Position numbers and translations under genes: made by a program
The notes under the pieces: model-generated
The model's input: only the letters and a program-made list of their open reading frames with translations
Told to the model about the DNA's origin: nothing
Database searches by the model: none
Shown: positions 20,768 to 28,140 of the stretch, piece by piece
Position numbering within the stretch: the stretch's first letter is position 1
How the letters are laid out: the number at the start of each line of letters is the position of its first letter
Source of the DNA: an uncultured Porphyromonadaceae bacterium
GTDB taxonomy: Bacteria > Bacteroidota > Bacteroidia > Bacteroidales > Muribaculaceae
Direction of reading: 5' to 3'
DNA length: 38,981 bases
Assembly (NCBI GenBank): GCA_900541865.1
Contig: UQLO01000027.1
Span: forward strand, 1 to 38,981

Positions 20768-21895
20768 TCAGTTGGCTTTGGGAGTAACGGCCACGCCGGG
20801 ACGAACAACCGTACCCACGCCTTCGATAACCACCCGGTCGCCGGGGTTGAGGCCGGAGGTAACAACGAAGGTCTGGCCGTCGCTGTAGGGCGAAACGGTG
20901 ATGGGAGTGCCCACGGCAATGTTGGAGTCGTTGAGCACGTAGACATATCGGAGGTCCTGAACCTCATATGTTGCGCGCTGGGGAATTGTCAGAGCGCCTT
21001 CGGTGGTGTGGGGGAAGATGACCTGACCGGTGTTGCCGCTGCGCAGGCGACCGCCGGGGTTGGCGAAGAGAGCGCGTGCGCTGGCAGCGCCGGTGCTGTT
21101 GTCGATTACGCCCGAAACGGTAGCCACGCGGCCTTCGATGGGATATACAGAGCCGTCGGCGAGCTGGAGCTGAACCGGGGGCATGGCGGCAATCTGCTCC
21201 TGGAGGCTGCCGCTGTTCTGCGAAAGTTCGAGCAGGTCGCGCTCGCTCATCGAGAAGTAGGCGTAGACTTCGGAGTTGTCGCTCAGAGTGGTCAGAGTCG
21301 CCGAGGGTGAGGCCAGATCGCCTTCACGCATTGAGATGGTGCCGACAACACCATCGCTGGGAGCTGTTACAACGGTGTATGCCAGGTTCTTGCGGGCGTT
21401 TGTCAGGGCAGCCTGAGCCTGCGCCAGCGAGGCGCGGGCCTGAGCGAGTTGGTTGGAGGCCAGCTGCCATTCGGTTTCGCTGATGATATTTTTTTCGAGA
21501 AGGCGCTTTTTGTTCTGTTCGGTGATTTGGGCGGTTGAAACGGCGCTGGCTGCGCTGTTTACGTTGGCCTGAGCCTGGTCGACGGCGGCCTGGTATTGAA
21601 CCTGGTCGAGGGTGAACAGAGGCTGGCCCTGGCGCACGCGCTGACCTTCGTCGACGTGGACAGAAGTGATGAACCCGCTCACCTGCGGGCGGATTGCCAC
21701 GTCGGTCTTGCCCTTGATTGTGGCCGGATAAGAGCTCTGGAATTGGGTAGTTGTGGGCTCTACGGTGATGACAGCTACTTCGGGTGCGGCTCCGCCGGCC
21801 TGCCGGGCCTCTTTGCTGCCGCACGAGCTAAGGCTCACAAGGCCGAAGCCAAGAGCCGCCGTAACGACTGTGAGCGATAATGCTTTGTTGTTCAT
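20768..21895 (-). CDS. RND periplasmic adaptor lipoprotein (AcrA/MexA type)
   Basis: A 375-residue membrane-fusion protein from the ATG at 21895. The frame opens further upstream, to 22009, but that stretch contains the promoter, and the signal sequence begins at MNNKALSL. It has a lipoprotein signal with lipobox LSSC (Cys25), the lipoyl half motifs around QVSGFITSVHVDEGQRVRQG, an alpha hairpin (about residues 90-160, Ala/Gln-rich), and the beta-barrel and membrane-proximal domains. It links the pump to the outer-membrane channel. It is the first gene of the efflux operon. No TetR- or MarR-type regulator gene is adjacent. Confidence 0.94.
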   Translation of the reverse strand: MNNKALSLTVVTAALGFGLVSLSSCGSKEARQAGGAAPEVAVITVEPTTTQFQSSYPATIKGKTDVAIRPQVSGFITSVHVDEGQRVRQGQPLFTLDQVQYQAAVDQAQANVNSAASAVSTAQITEQNKKRLLEKNIISETEWQLASNQLAQARASLAQAQAALTNARKNLAYTVVTAPSDGVVGTISMREGDLASPSATLTTLSDNSEVYAYFSMSERDLLELSQNSGSLQEQIAAMPPVQLQLADGSVYPIEGRVATVSGVIDNSTGAASARALFANPGGRLRSGNTGQVIFPHTTEGALTIPQRATYEVQDLRYVYVLNDSNIAVGTPITVSPYSDGQTFVVTSGLNPGDRVVIEGVGTVVRPGVAVTPKAN

Positions 21896-21973
21896 ATAAT
21901 TACTTTTAGACTTGTATTGACGGTGGAAGTGATGAAAATGACGTTCGGGCACAGCATGCCCTAAAAACCGCTG

Positions 21974-21981
21974 CAAAGTTA
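21974..21981 (-). promoter_or_regulatory. -7 element (TAACTTTG) of the efflux operon
   Basis: On the minus strand TAACTTTG matches TANNTTTG exactly, 78 bases before the adaptor start. The nearest upstream TTTG-like sequence is about 25 bases away, longer than the ideal 19-20, so strength is uncertain. A second exact match, TAATTTTG, lies further up at 22059-22066 on the same strand. The 389-base divergent spacer (21896-22284) holds these elements and the promoter of the OmpA-family gene on the other strand. Confidence 0.45.
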
Positions 21982-22212
21982 CCAAAATTTGACGACTAAG
22001 GAGTGCCAAAAAGAGCCACAGAATTGGCCGAAAAAGGAATGGCAGCCGTTAAAAAGTGCAAAATTATGGTTTGCGCTAACCACTTTGGCCCCTTGCAAGA
22101 ACCTTTCAAAGCCCCGTGCGTTGATTTAGGTGAGGCCATTCATCATGCACCGCGCACCACGTTTCGGCCTTATGAGTTATTAATCACCTTTTAAGTAAAA
22201 ATTGTTAAATTC

Positions 22213-22243
22213 TTTGTATTTCCAACCGGGCGACTTACCTTTG
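22213..22243 (+). promoter_or_regulatory. Promoter of the OmpA-family gene
   Basis: TTTG (22213-22216), a 19-bp spacer and TACCTTTG (22236-22243) form a perfect Bacteroidetes housekeeping promoter. Transcription should start near 22248-22250, which leaves about 35 bases of leader before the ATG at 22285 but only about 11 before the alternative ATG at 22261. This favours 22285 as the start. Confidence 0.8.
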
Positions 22244-22284
22244 CAGTCCCAAAACCGGAAATGCACAGACAATTGGACAAGCTT

Positions 22285-23448
22285 ATGAAGAAGAATCTCC
22301 TCGTCGCCGCTGCTGCTGTTGCACTCGGCGCTTTCGCAGCGCAGGCTCAAGCCGTTGAGTCGCCTGCGTTCTTCGACAATGTCTACATCGGCGTTCAGGG
22401 CGGCGTCACGGCCCCCATGCACGGCACCGCTTTCTTCAAGGGCATGCGAGGCATGGTAGGCCTCGAAGCCGGCAAACAGATCACCCCGACCTTCGGCGTG
22501 GGCGTTGAAGGCCTCTTCGGCATCAACACCTCCTCGTGGCCCCGTCGCACCCACAGCACTACCGTCTTCGACAACGGCTACTTAGGCGCCTATGGCACTG
22601 TAGACCTCGTCAACCTCTTCGGGGGCTATCCCTGCCGCGTGCGCCCCTTCACTGTAGCCGCCCAGCTCGGCATCGGCTGGGGCCACTACTTCCAGAACCA
22701 TCAGGACGGCGACCTTAACTTCGTCGCTACCAAGTTCGGCCTCAACTTCAACTACAACGTCACCGACCACCTCACCCTGGCTCTGAAGCCATCCTTGATA
22801 TATAACCTGTCGGGACATCAGGACGGTCGCACCAACTTCGACATCAACTACGCTTCCTTCCAGCTTCTGGCAGGAGTGTCCTACCGCTTCGGCGACGGTT
22901 TCCGCTGCGTACGCCCCTACGACCAGGCGGAAGTGGATGCTCTTAACGCCCAGATCAACGACCTTCGCGCCCAGGACCGCACCGACGCCGCTGCCGCCGC
23001 CCGTTGGCAAGCCCGCGCCGACTCTCTGGCCACCGCTCTCAACGAGTGCAACAACCGCGCTCCCGAAGTAGTGCGCCAGACCACCAACCAGTATAATTCC
23101 GTTCGTTTCGTCTTCTTCCGCATCGGCTCGCACGCCATCACCGCCGACCAGATGCCGAACGTCACCATGATTGCCGACTATATGAACAGTCATCCCGACA
23201 GCAAGGTCGTCATCAAGGGTTACGCAAGCCGCGACGGCAACTACGACTTCAACATCCGCCTCGCTCAGGAGCGCGCCGAAGCTGTCAAGAGATCTCTGAT
23301 GCAGCGCTACCGCATTCCCGAAAGCCGTATCATAGCTGAAGGCGAAGGCATAGGCAATATGTTCGAAGAAGAGTCCTGGAACCGCGTTTCGATCTGCACG
23401 CTCGAAACGGGCAACAACACCACAACCTCCTCTTCCACAACTCGATGA
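22285..23448 (+). CDS. OmpA-family outer-membrane protein
   Basis: A 387-residue protein. The signal peptide is MKKNLLVAAAAVALGAFAAQ. A beta-barrel of the OmpA/OprF type (about residues 28-210, alternating aromatic strands) follows. A short Ala-rich helical linker (about 215-255) leads to a C-terminal OmpA-like peptidoglycan-binding domain with SVRFVFFRIGSHAI, VVIKGYASRDG and NIRLAQERAEAVK. It anchors the outer membrane to the cell wall and may act as a porin. The start at 22285 is chosen because it begins the signal sequence and fits the promoter; an ATG at 22261 would add eight residues. The domain ends in WNRVSICTLE and then a Thr/Ser tail. Confidence 0.92.
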   Translation: MKKNLLVAAAAVALGAFAAQAQAVESPAFFDNVYIGVQGGVTAPMHGTAFFKGMRGMVGLEAGKQITPTFGVGVEGLFGINTSSWPRRTHSTTVFDNGYLGAYGTVDLVNLFGGYPCRVRPFTVAAQLGIGWGHYFQNHQDGDLNFVATKFGLNFNYNVTDHLTLALKPSLIYNLSGHQDGRTNFDINYASFQLLAGVSYRFGDGFRCVRPYDQAEVDALNAQINDLRAQDRTDAAAAARWQARADSLATALNECNNRAPEVVRQTTNQYNSVRFVFFRIGSHAITADQMPNVTMIADYMNSHPDSKVVIKGYASRDGNYDFNIRLAQERAEAVKRSLMQRYRIPESRIIAEGEGIGNMFEEESWNRVSICTLETGNNTTTSSSTTR

Positions 23449-23475
23449 ACATAACAAACTCATAACTGACATAAA

Positions 23476-23526
23476 ACCCGCACGGACCGGAGACGCCTCT
23501 GACGAAGAGGCATCCCCGGTCCGGGT
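23476..23526 (+). terminator. Possible terminator after the OmpA-family gene
   Basis: A bulged stem (ACCCG...GGACCGG with CCGGTCCGGGT) encloses an inner GCCTCT/AGAGGC hairpin. It lies 27 bases after the stop and 18 bases before the next start. It lacks a clear T run, so termination may be partial. Confidence 0.4.
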
Positions 23527-23544
23527 ATTAAAATTCATCACACC

Positions 23545-23823
23545 ATGAACGACCTCATTCTCAACATCATCGGCTACACCGCAAGTGTATGCATGATCTT
23601 AGGTTACCTTCCGCAGGCCATCGTGACAATCCGCACCCGCGACACCGACGGCATCGCTCTGCCGACCTTCTGCATGCTCGGTCTGGGCTCCATCTTCTTT
23701 GTAGTGCAAGGTATCATGCTGGGCAACTGGCCGCTGGTGATTACCAACGTAATCACCACCATCTGCTCGGTGATCATCTTCGGCATCAAGCTCTACAACG
23801 ATTCCCGCAAGTCCCGCAAATAA
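23545..23823 (+). CDS. SemiSWEET / PQ-loop transporter
   Basis: A 92-residue membrane protein with three transmembrane helices (about residues 5-25, 38-58, 64-84) and the PQ motif in GYLPQ at about 22-26. This is the architecture of bacterial SemiSWEET sugar uniporters, which work as dimers. The conserved TRDTDGIALPTF pattern after helix 1 fits the family. It is followed by the second copy of the intergenic repeat. A sugar substrate is likely from the family but not shown. Confidence 0.85.
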   Translation: MNDLILNIIGYTASVCMILGYLPQAIVTIRTRDTDGIALPTFCMLGLGSIFFVVQGIMLGNWPLVITNVITTICSVIIFGIKLYNDSRKSRK

Positions 23824-23860
23824 CCCGCAGGCGCAACTTTCATCTCGCGAATGGCCGTCG

Positions 23861-24090
23861 ATATGGAGTGAGGGCTTCAGCCCTCACCGACCCACCGGTG
23901 CTTGCTTTTTGCGGTGTAAGACGTTGAAAAAAACTCCGTAGGAGTTCAATAAAGTAGCCCCGGGTGACAACCCGGGGACAGATTGGCCTCATTAGAAACG
24001 GCGACCCCGTAAGGGGTCGCCGTTTCTAATGAGGCGTTTTTCCGTGGGCTGTCGCCCACGGCTACTATATTGAACCGCTAAGCGGTTCTT
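23861..24090 (+). repeat. Modular inverted intergenic repeat, copy 2 (REPIN-like)
   Basis: Module A at 23861-23887 is ATATGGA followed by GTGAGGGCTTCAGCCCTCAC. Module B at 23931-23977 is AACTCC/GGAGTT, linker ..AGTAGC, CCCCGGGTGACAACCCGGGG. Module B' at 24042-24087 is an inverted B copy with linker GCTACTATATTGAAC and hairpin GAACCGCTAAGCGGTTC. Between them is a perfect palindrome, 23987-24008 with 24013-24034 (22-bp arms, GTAA loop). Loops and linkers match copy 1 while stems differ in paired positions. It occupies the 294-base gap between the convergent SemiSWEET and recQ genes. Confidence 0.85.
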
Positions 24091-24117
24091 TTGTATAGCT
24101 TATGGCTTAGGCCCGGC

Positions 24118-26211
24118 TTATTGGCGGGCGCGCATTATAGCGCGGGCAATTTCGATTATGCCGGGGTCGAGGTTGTCTTTGAGGGTCTGGTATGCGGTGT
24201 CGGGATTGTCGGCGTAGGCTTTGCGGACGAGCTCGAACTGACTGCGCGATATGAAAGTGCCGTAAGTGGTGATCATACCGGCTTCGATGAGCTGCGCGAT
24301 GTGGTGGTAGACGGTGCCGATTTTGATGTTTTTCAGCGATGCTATTTCGCCCAGCGGCACCCCGGCGTTGAAGAGCACGAGGGTTTCTTTGAGGCTTGTG
24401 CCGGATGGAGCGCTGCCGAGCCCTTCGAATTTTCGGATTGCGGCGATGAACTGTCGGCCGTACTGCACGGCTTTTTTCTCGCCGACGCCGTTAACCTGCA
24501 GGAACGATTCGAGGTCGTGCGGTCGTCGGGTAGCCATATCCATAAGGGATGCGTCGCTGAAGATGATGTAGGGAGGCACGCCGGCTTTGCGCGAGATGTC
24601 GGTGCGCACTGCTTTGAGCTGCTCGAAGAGTTGCTTGACGGGGTCTGCGTGGACCGGTTTGGGAGCTTTTGTCTTGGATGCAGCTTTTGGGGGCACGTAG
24701 CGTGCGAGTTGAATCGACTGGTGGCCGCGTAGCACGTTCATGCCGAGGTCGGTGGCCCTGAGGTGGTTGCCGTCTTCGTAGACCACTTCGATTAGGCCGA
24801 GCTGAATAAGCTGGGTGATGTAGTGAGTCCAGAGGGTGTGGCTGAGGTCGGCACCGGCTCCGTAGGTTTTTATTCGGTCCCACCCGGCGGCAATGATGTC
24901 GGCGCGGCGTTCGCCGCGTAGAATTGCGGTGAGGGTGTTGATGCCGATGTTTGAGCCACCGGTGCGCATGATTGCGCTGAGGGCTTTCTGGGCTATTATT
25001 GTGCCGTCGAAGCGTTCGGGCGGGTTTGTGCAGACGTCGCAGTTTCCGCAGTCGCATGTTGTCTGCTCGCTGAAGTAGCTGAGGAGTATTCGGCGGCGGC
25101 AGAGCCGTGCTTCGGCATACTCCTGCATTCGGCCGAGTTTCTCGAGGTTGATGGTTGCCTGACCGCTTTCGGAGGCGAAGCTGCGGCGTGTCATCACGTC
25201 GGAGAAGGAGTAGAAGAGAACGGCCTCGGAGGGAAGACCGTCGCGTCCGGCGCGACCTATTTCCTGGTAGTAGCTTTCGAGGTTGCCGGGAAGGTTGTTG
25301 TGGACTACCCAACGGATGTTGCTTTTGTCGATTCCCATGCCGAAGGCAACTGTTGCCACGCATACCTGCACTGTTCCGTTGAGAAAAGCCTGCATGGAGC
25401 GGTTTCGTGCGGCGGCATCCATTCCGGCATGGTATGTTGCGGCGCTGATTCCGGCGCGACGTAGGGCTTCGGTGAAGTTTTCGGTGTTTTTGCGCGAGAG
25501 GCAGTAGACTATTCCGGAGTCGTGGGGATACTTGCGCAAGAGCTGCTTTATGTAGTCTACGCGTCCTTTGAGGCCGGGGTTTGGATAGACAGCCAGAGAG
25601 ATGTTGGGTCGGTCGAAGCTGCCGATCCAGCAGAAGGGGTCGCGGAGGCCGAGCTGGCGCACCATGTCGTCGCGGGTTAGGCGGTCGGCGGTGGCCGTCA
25701 GGGCTATTACGGGCACGTCGGGGCGGACTTGCTTGAGAGCCTTGAGTTCGATGTAGTCCTTGCGGAAGTCGTGGCCCCACTGCGATATGCAGTGAGCCTC
25801 GTCGATGGCGAAGAGGCTTATTGCTGCCTTTCGCAGCGAATCGAGCATGAGCAGCAAACGCTCGGGGGAGACGTAGAGAAGTTTGATGCGTCCGGCGGCA
25901 ACGGCGTCGAGCACGTTTCGGTTGTAGTCTTCGCTTTGGTTGGAGTGTATTGCGGCCGCGGGTATACCGTTTGCCTGCAGGGCCTGCGTCTGGTCCTGCA
26001 TAAGTGCAATCAGAGGTGAAATCACTATTGCGACGCCACGGTCGGCCAGCAGGGCCGGTATTTGGTAGCAGAGGCTTTTGCCGCCTCCGGTTGGCATGAG
26101 AGCAACGGCGTCGCGGCCGGAGGCCACGGCTTCTATGATTTCGTACTGGCCGGGACGGAAGCTGCGGTAGCCGTAGAAACGGGCCAGCAGCGCAAGGGCT
26201 TTTTCGCGCAT
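24118..26211 (-). CDS. recQ: ATP-dependent DNA helicase RecQ
   Basis: A 697-residue 3'-5' DNA helicase for recombination and fork repair. Motif I is MPTGGGKS (about residues 40-47), motif II DEAH is at about 137-140, and motif VI is QEIGRAGRDG. A zinc-binding domain with CRRRILLSYFSE...CDCGNCDVC is at about 370-395. A winged-helix RQC region and an HRDC domain (about 520-590) follow. Beyond the HRDC lies an extra helix-turn-helix segment (LKNIKIGTVYHHIAQLIEAG, about 625-645), making it longer than E. coli RecQ; this tail occurs in other Bacteroidales. It is the last gene of the mazG-deoC-GYF/CD225-recQ operon, 15 bases after its neighbour. Confidence 0.96.
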   Translation of the reverse strand: MREKALALLARFYGYRSFRPGQYEIIEAVASGRDAVALMPTGGGKSLCYQIPALLADRGVAIVISPLIALMQDQTQALQANGIPAAAIHSNQSEDYNRNVLDAVAAGRIKLLYVSPERLLLMLDSLRKAAISLFAIDEAHCISQWGHDFRKDYIELKALKQVRPDVPVIALTATADRLTRDDMVRQLGLRDPFCWIGSFDRPNISLAVYPNPGLKGRVDYIKQLLRKYPHDSGIVYCLSRKNTENFTEALRRAGISAATYHAGMDAAARNRSMQAFLNGTVQVCVATVAFGMGIDKSNIRWVVHNNLPGNLESYYQEIGRAGRDGLPSEAVLFYSFSDVMTRRSFASESGQATINLEKLGRMQEYAEARLCRRRILLSYFSEQTTCDCGNCDVCTNPPERFDGTIIAQKALSAIMRTGGSNIGINTLTAILRGERRADIIAAGWDRIKTYGAGADLSHTLWTHYITQLIQLGLIEVVYEDGNHLRATDLGMNVLRGHQSIQLARYVPPKAASKTKAPKPVHADPVKQLFEQLKAVRTDISRKAGVPPYIIFSDASLMDMATRRPHDLESFLQVNGVGEKKAVQYGRQFIAAIRKFEGLGSAPSGTSLKETLVLFNAGVPLGEIASLKNIKIGTVYHHIAQLIEAGMITTYGTFISRSQFELVRKAYADNPDTAYQTLKDNLDPGIIEIARAIMRARQ

Positions 26212-26226
26212 CAGACTTTTAAGGAC

Positions 26227-26709
26227 TTAGATAAATGCCAGCAGAAGCATCGAAGGGAGAGCGCCCAGAGCGAAAGCCAGCATGATAAGCCACTCGGTGG
26301 CCTCGCCGAGACGTCGGGATGCCGAGAAGTTTCCTTCGGCGTGGCGGGCGGAGGCGAGCACTCCGGTGACGATGGCGGCTATTGCGAAAGGCGAGCAGCA
26401 CAGCAAGGTGAGCAGCACAGCCCACACAAGATGCGAGGGCGGGCACTGAGGGGCCTTCTGCTCGGCTGAGTCGGCCGCCGATAGTTGCTGCGGCTGGGAC
26501 GGTGGCTGAGCGATGAACAGCGGAGTGGCTTGGGCGGCCTCCGGCTTTTGGCCGAAGAGGAAAGCCAGCTCGGGCAGAGAGCCGGCCTCGCACCAGCGCG
26601 GCAACCCGGAGTACCACACCCGTGTGCGGGGCGATACTCCGAGCTCAGCGAGTTGGTCGGGGGTATAGGGGCCGGACTGCTGTCCGTCCTTATAAATCCA
26701 GATTTTCAA
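26227..26709 (-). CDS. GYF_2 (DUF4339) and CD225-like membrane protein
   Basis: A 160-residue protein. Residues 1-45 form a GYF_2/DUF4339 domain (MKIWIYKDGQQSGPYTPDQL, then TRVWYSGLPRW), a small domain thought to bind proline-rich peptides. A Pro/Gln-rich linker (about 55-85) follows. Two membrane helices (about 90-112 and 135-158) contain a CD225/dispanin-like pattern with the LLCCSPFAIAAIVTGVLAS core. Many Bacteroidetes proteins of this build are uncharacterised. It is one base from deoC and 15 bases from recQ, so it is co-expressed with DNA- and nucleotide-metabolism genes. No function can be given. Confidence 0.8.
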   Translation of the reverse strand: MKIWIYKDGQQSGPYTPDQLAELGVSPRTRVWYSGLPRWCEAGSLPELAFLFGQKPEAAQATPLFIAQPPSQPQQLSAADSAEQKAPQCPPSHLVWAVLLTLLCCSPFAIAAIVTGVLASARHAEGNFSASRRLGEATEWLIMLAFALGALPSMLLLAFI

Positions 26710-26710
26710 A

Positions 26711-27625
26711 TTAGAAATGTTTTACTTCGTGGCCCACGATGGAGGTGAGCAGGTTATTTGCCAGGCGGGAAGCACCCAGGCGGAAGGTGGTGTTGTTGAG
26801 CCATTCCTCGCCGAGTACTTCTTTAATAACGGTGTAGTACTTGACGGCATCTTCGGTGGTAGCCACGCCGCCGGAAGCCTTGAAGCCTACTCGACGACCG
26901 GTCTTCTGGTAGTACTCTTTGATGCACTGAGCCATGATGTAGGTGGCCTCGAGGCTTGCGCCGGGATAGTCCTTGCCGGTGGAGGTTTTCAGGAAGTCGG
27001 CGCCGCTGTAGAGGGAGAGAATGGAAGCCAGCTTGATGTTGCGGGCGGTTTTGAGTGCTCCGGTTTCGAGAATTACCTTCAGCGTGCCCCCTCGGATTGC
27101 TTCTTTCTGTTCGGAAATTTCGTCGCATACCGACTCGTAGTCTTTGTCCAGGAAATAACCCAGATTGAGGACGATGTCGATTTCGTCGGCGCCGTTAGCC
27201 ACGGCGAGGGAGGTTTCGGCAATTTTCACTTCCTCAAAGCTCTGGCTGGAGGGGAAGGCGCCGCTGACGCAGGCCACCTTGACGTCGCTGACTTCAAGGA
27301 CGGTGCGCACTACGGGTGCGAAGTTGGGGTACACGCAGATGGCGGCAACGTTGGGCAGCGAGGGGAAGCTCTCCTCGAAGTCGTTGACGTTCTGAGTGAA
27401 GCGGGCCACAGACTCGGGAGAGTCGGTGCCCTTGAGGGTGGTGAGGTCTATGGTGTTGAACAGGAAGGTCCAGACTTCCTTGTTGTTGTTCTCGTCGTAG
27501 TGTTTGGCAAGAATGTCGCGCACGGCCTCTGCCACGCGCTCGTCGTTTTCTTCCACGGTGCTGGCTGCGATGGCCTGCATGTATTTGTCGGGCTGGAGAG
27601 CCTCGTTTTTGTTTTCTTCGCTCAT
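26711..27625 (-). CDS. deoC: Deoxyribose-phosphate aldolase
   Basis: A 304-residue class I aldolase that splits 2-deoxyribose 5-phosphate into glyceraldehyde 3-phosphate and acetaldehyde in deoxynucleoside catabolism. The Schiff-base lysine is in DFLKTSTGK (Lys213), the second catalytic lysine in GFKASGG (Lys249), and the proton-relay aspartate in ADEIDIVLN (Asp150). The N-terminal extension of about 45 residues relative to E. coli DeoC is common in the longer DeoC type. It lies 37 bases after mazG and one base before the GYF/CD225 gene. Confidence 0.96.
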   Translation of the reverse strand: MSEENKNEALQPDKYMQAIAASTVEENDERVAEAVRDILAKHYDENNNKEVWTFLFNTIDLTTLKGTDSPESVARFTQNVNDFEESFPSLPNVAAICVYPNFAPVVRTVLEVSDVKVACVSGAFPSSQSFEEVKIAETSLAVANGADEIDIVLNLGYFLDKDYESVCDEISEQKEAIRGGTLKVILETGALKTARNIKLASILSLYSGADFLKTSTGKDYPGASLEATYIMAQCIKEYYQKTGRRVGFKASGGVATTEDAVKYYTVIKEVLGEEWLNNTTFRLGASRLANNLLTSIVGHEVKHF

Positions 27626-27662
27626 ATTGAGGATAAGGTTAAATTGGTTATGTGTTTTTCAG

Positions 27663-27995
27663 TTAGTCTTTTGGGTTACTGAACCGTTCTATGTCACGAA
27701 CGTTTTTCTTGCGCAAATTGTTGTGGACGGCATCGGTGAGGTCAATTCCGTGCTGGTTGGCAAGAGCTGCGACCACCCATATCACGTCGGCCAACTCGTC
27801 GGCCAGGTCGAGGTGTTCGCCTGCTTTCGGGCGCTGTGCGCCGTCGGTGCGAGCGATAACGCGAGCCACTTCGCCGACTTCCTCGGCAAGTACGGCCATG
27901 TTGGTCAGGGCGGGGAAATAGCCGGCTCCGGTACGCCGGATCCAGCTGTCCACCATACTCTGGTACTGCGCAATAGTGAGTTGCCGCTTTTCCAT
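27663..27995 (-). CDS. MazG-type nucleotide pyrophosphohydrolase
   Basis: A 110-residue all-alpha NTP pyrophosphohydrolase. The metal-binding motif is EEVGEVAR (about residues 38-45) with the matching DELADV (about 68-73). Such enzymes hydrolyse (d)NTPs, often non-canonical ones, to monophosphates. The frame is open far upstream, but the ATG at 27995 is the plausible start because a perfect promoter lies immediately before it. It heads the operon that continues with deoC, the GYF/CD225 gene and recQ, which fits nucleotide-pool housekeeping. Confidence 0.87.
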   Translation of the reverse strand: MEKRQLTIAQYQSMVDSWIRRTGAGYFPALTNMAVLAEEVGEVARVIARTDGAQRPKAGEHLDLADELADVIWVVAALANQHGIDLTDAVHNNLRKKNVRDIERFSNPKD

Positions 27996-27998
27996 ACG

Positions 27999-28030
27999 CA
28001 AAATTAGCAAAAAAATCCCATTGCGCCAAA
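27999..28030 (-). promoter_or_regulatory. Promoter of the mazG-deoC-recQ operon
   Basis: On the minus strand TTTG (28027-28030), a 20-bp spacer and TAATTTTG (27999-28006) match the Bacteroidetes consensus exactly. The -7 element ends only three bases before the ATG at 27995, so the mRNA is expected to be leaderless or nearly so. Confidence 0.75.
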
Positions 28031-28087
28031 AAGCGAGTCTTCCCGGGTGATATTGTCGAACGATGGGGGTGGCGACTCCGGCATGTC

Positions 28088-28126
28088 CACAAAAAAAGAG
28101 ACCCCGTCGGAGTCTCTTTTTTTGTG
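28088..28126 (-). terminator. Bidirectional-looking intrinsic terminator
   Basis: A 15-bp perfect inverted repeat (28088-28102 with 28112-28126, core AAAAAGAGAC/GTCTCTTTTT) has A and T runs. It lies 14 bases after the stop of the secreted-protein gene (minus strand) and upstream of the mazG promoter, so it isolates the two units. Confidence 0.88.
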
Positions 28127-28140
28127 CTCTGTATTTAGAA

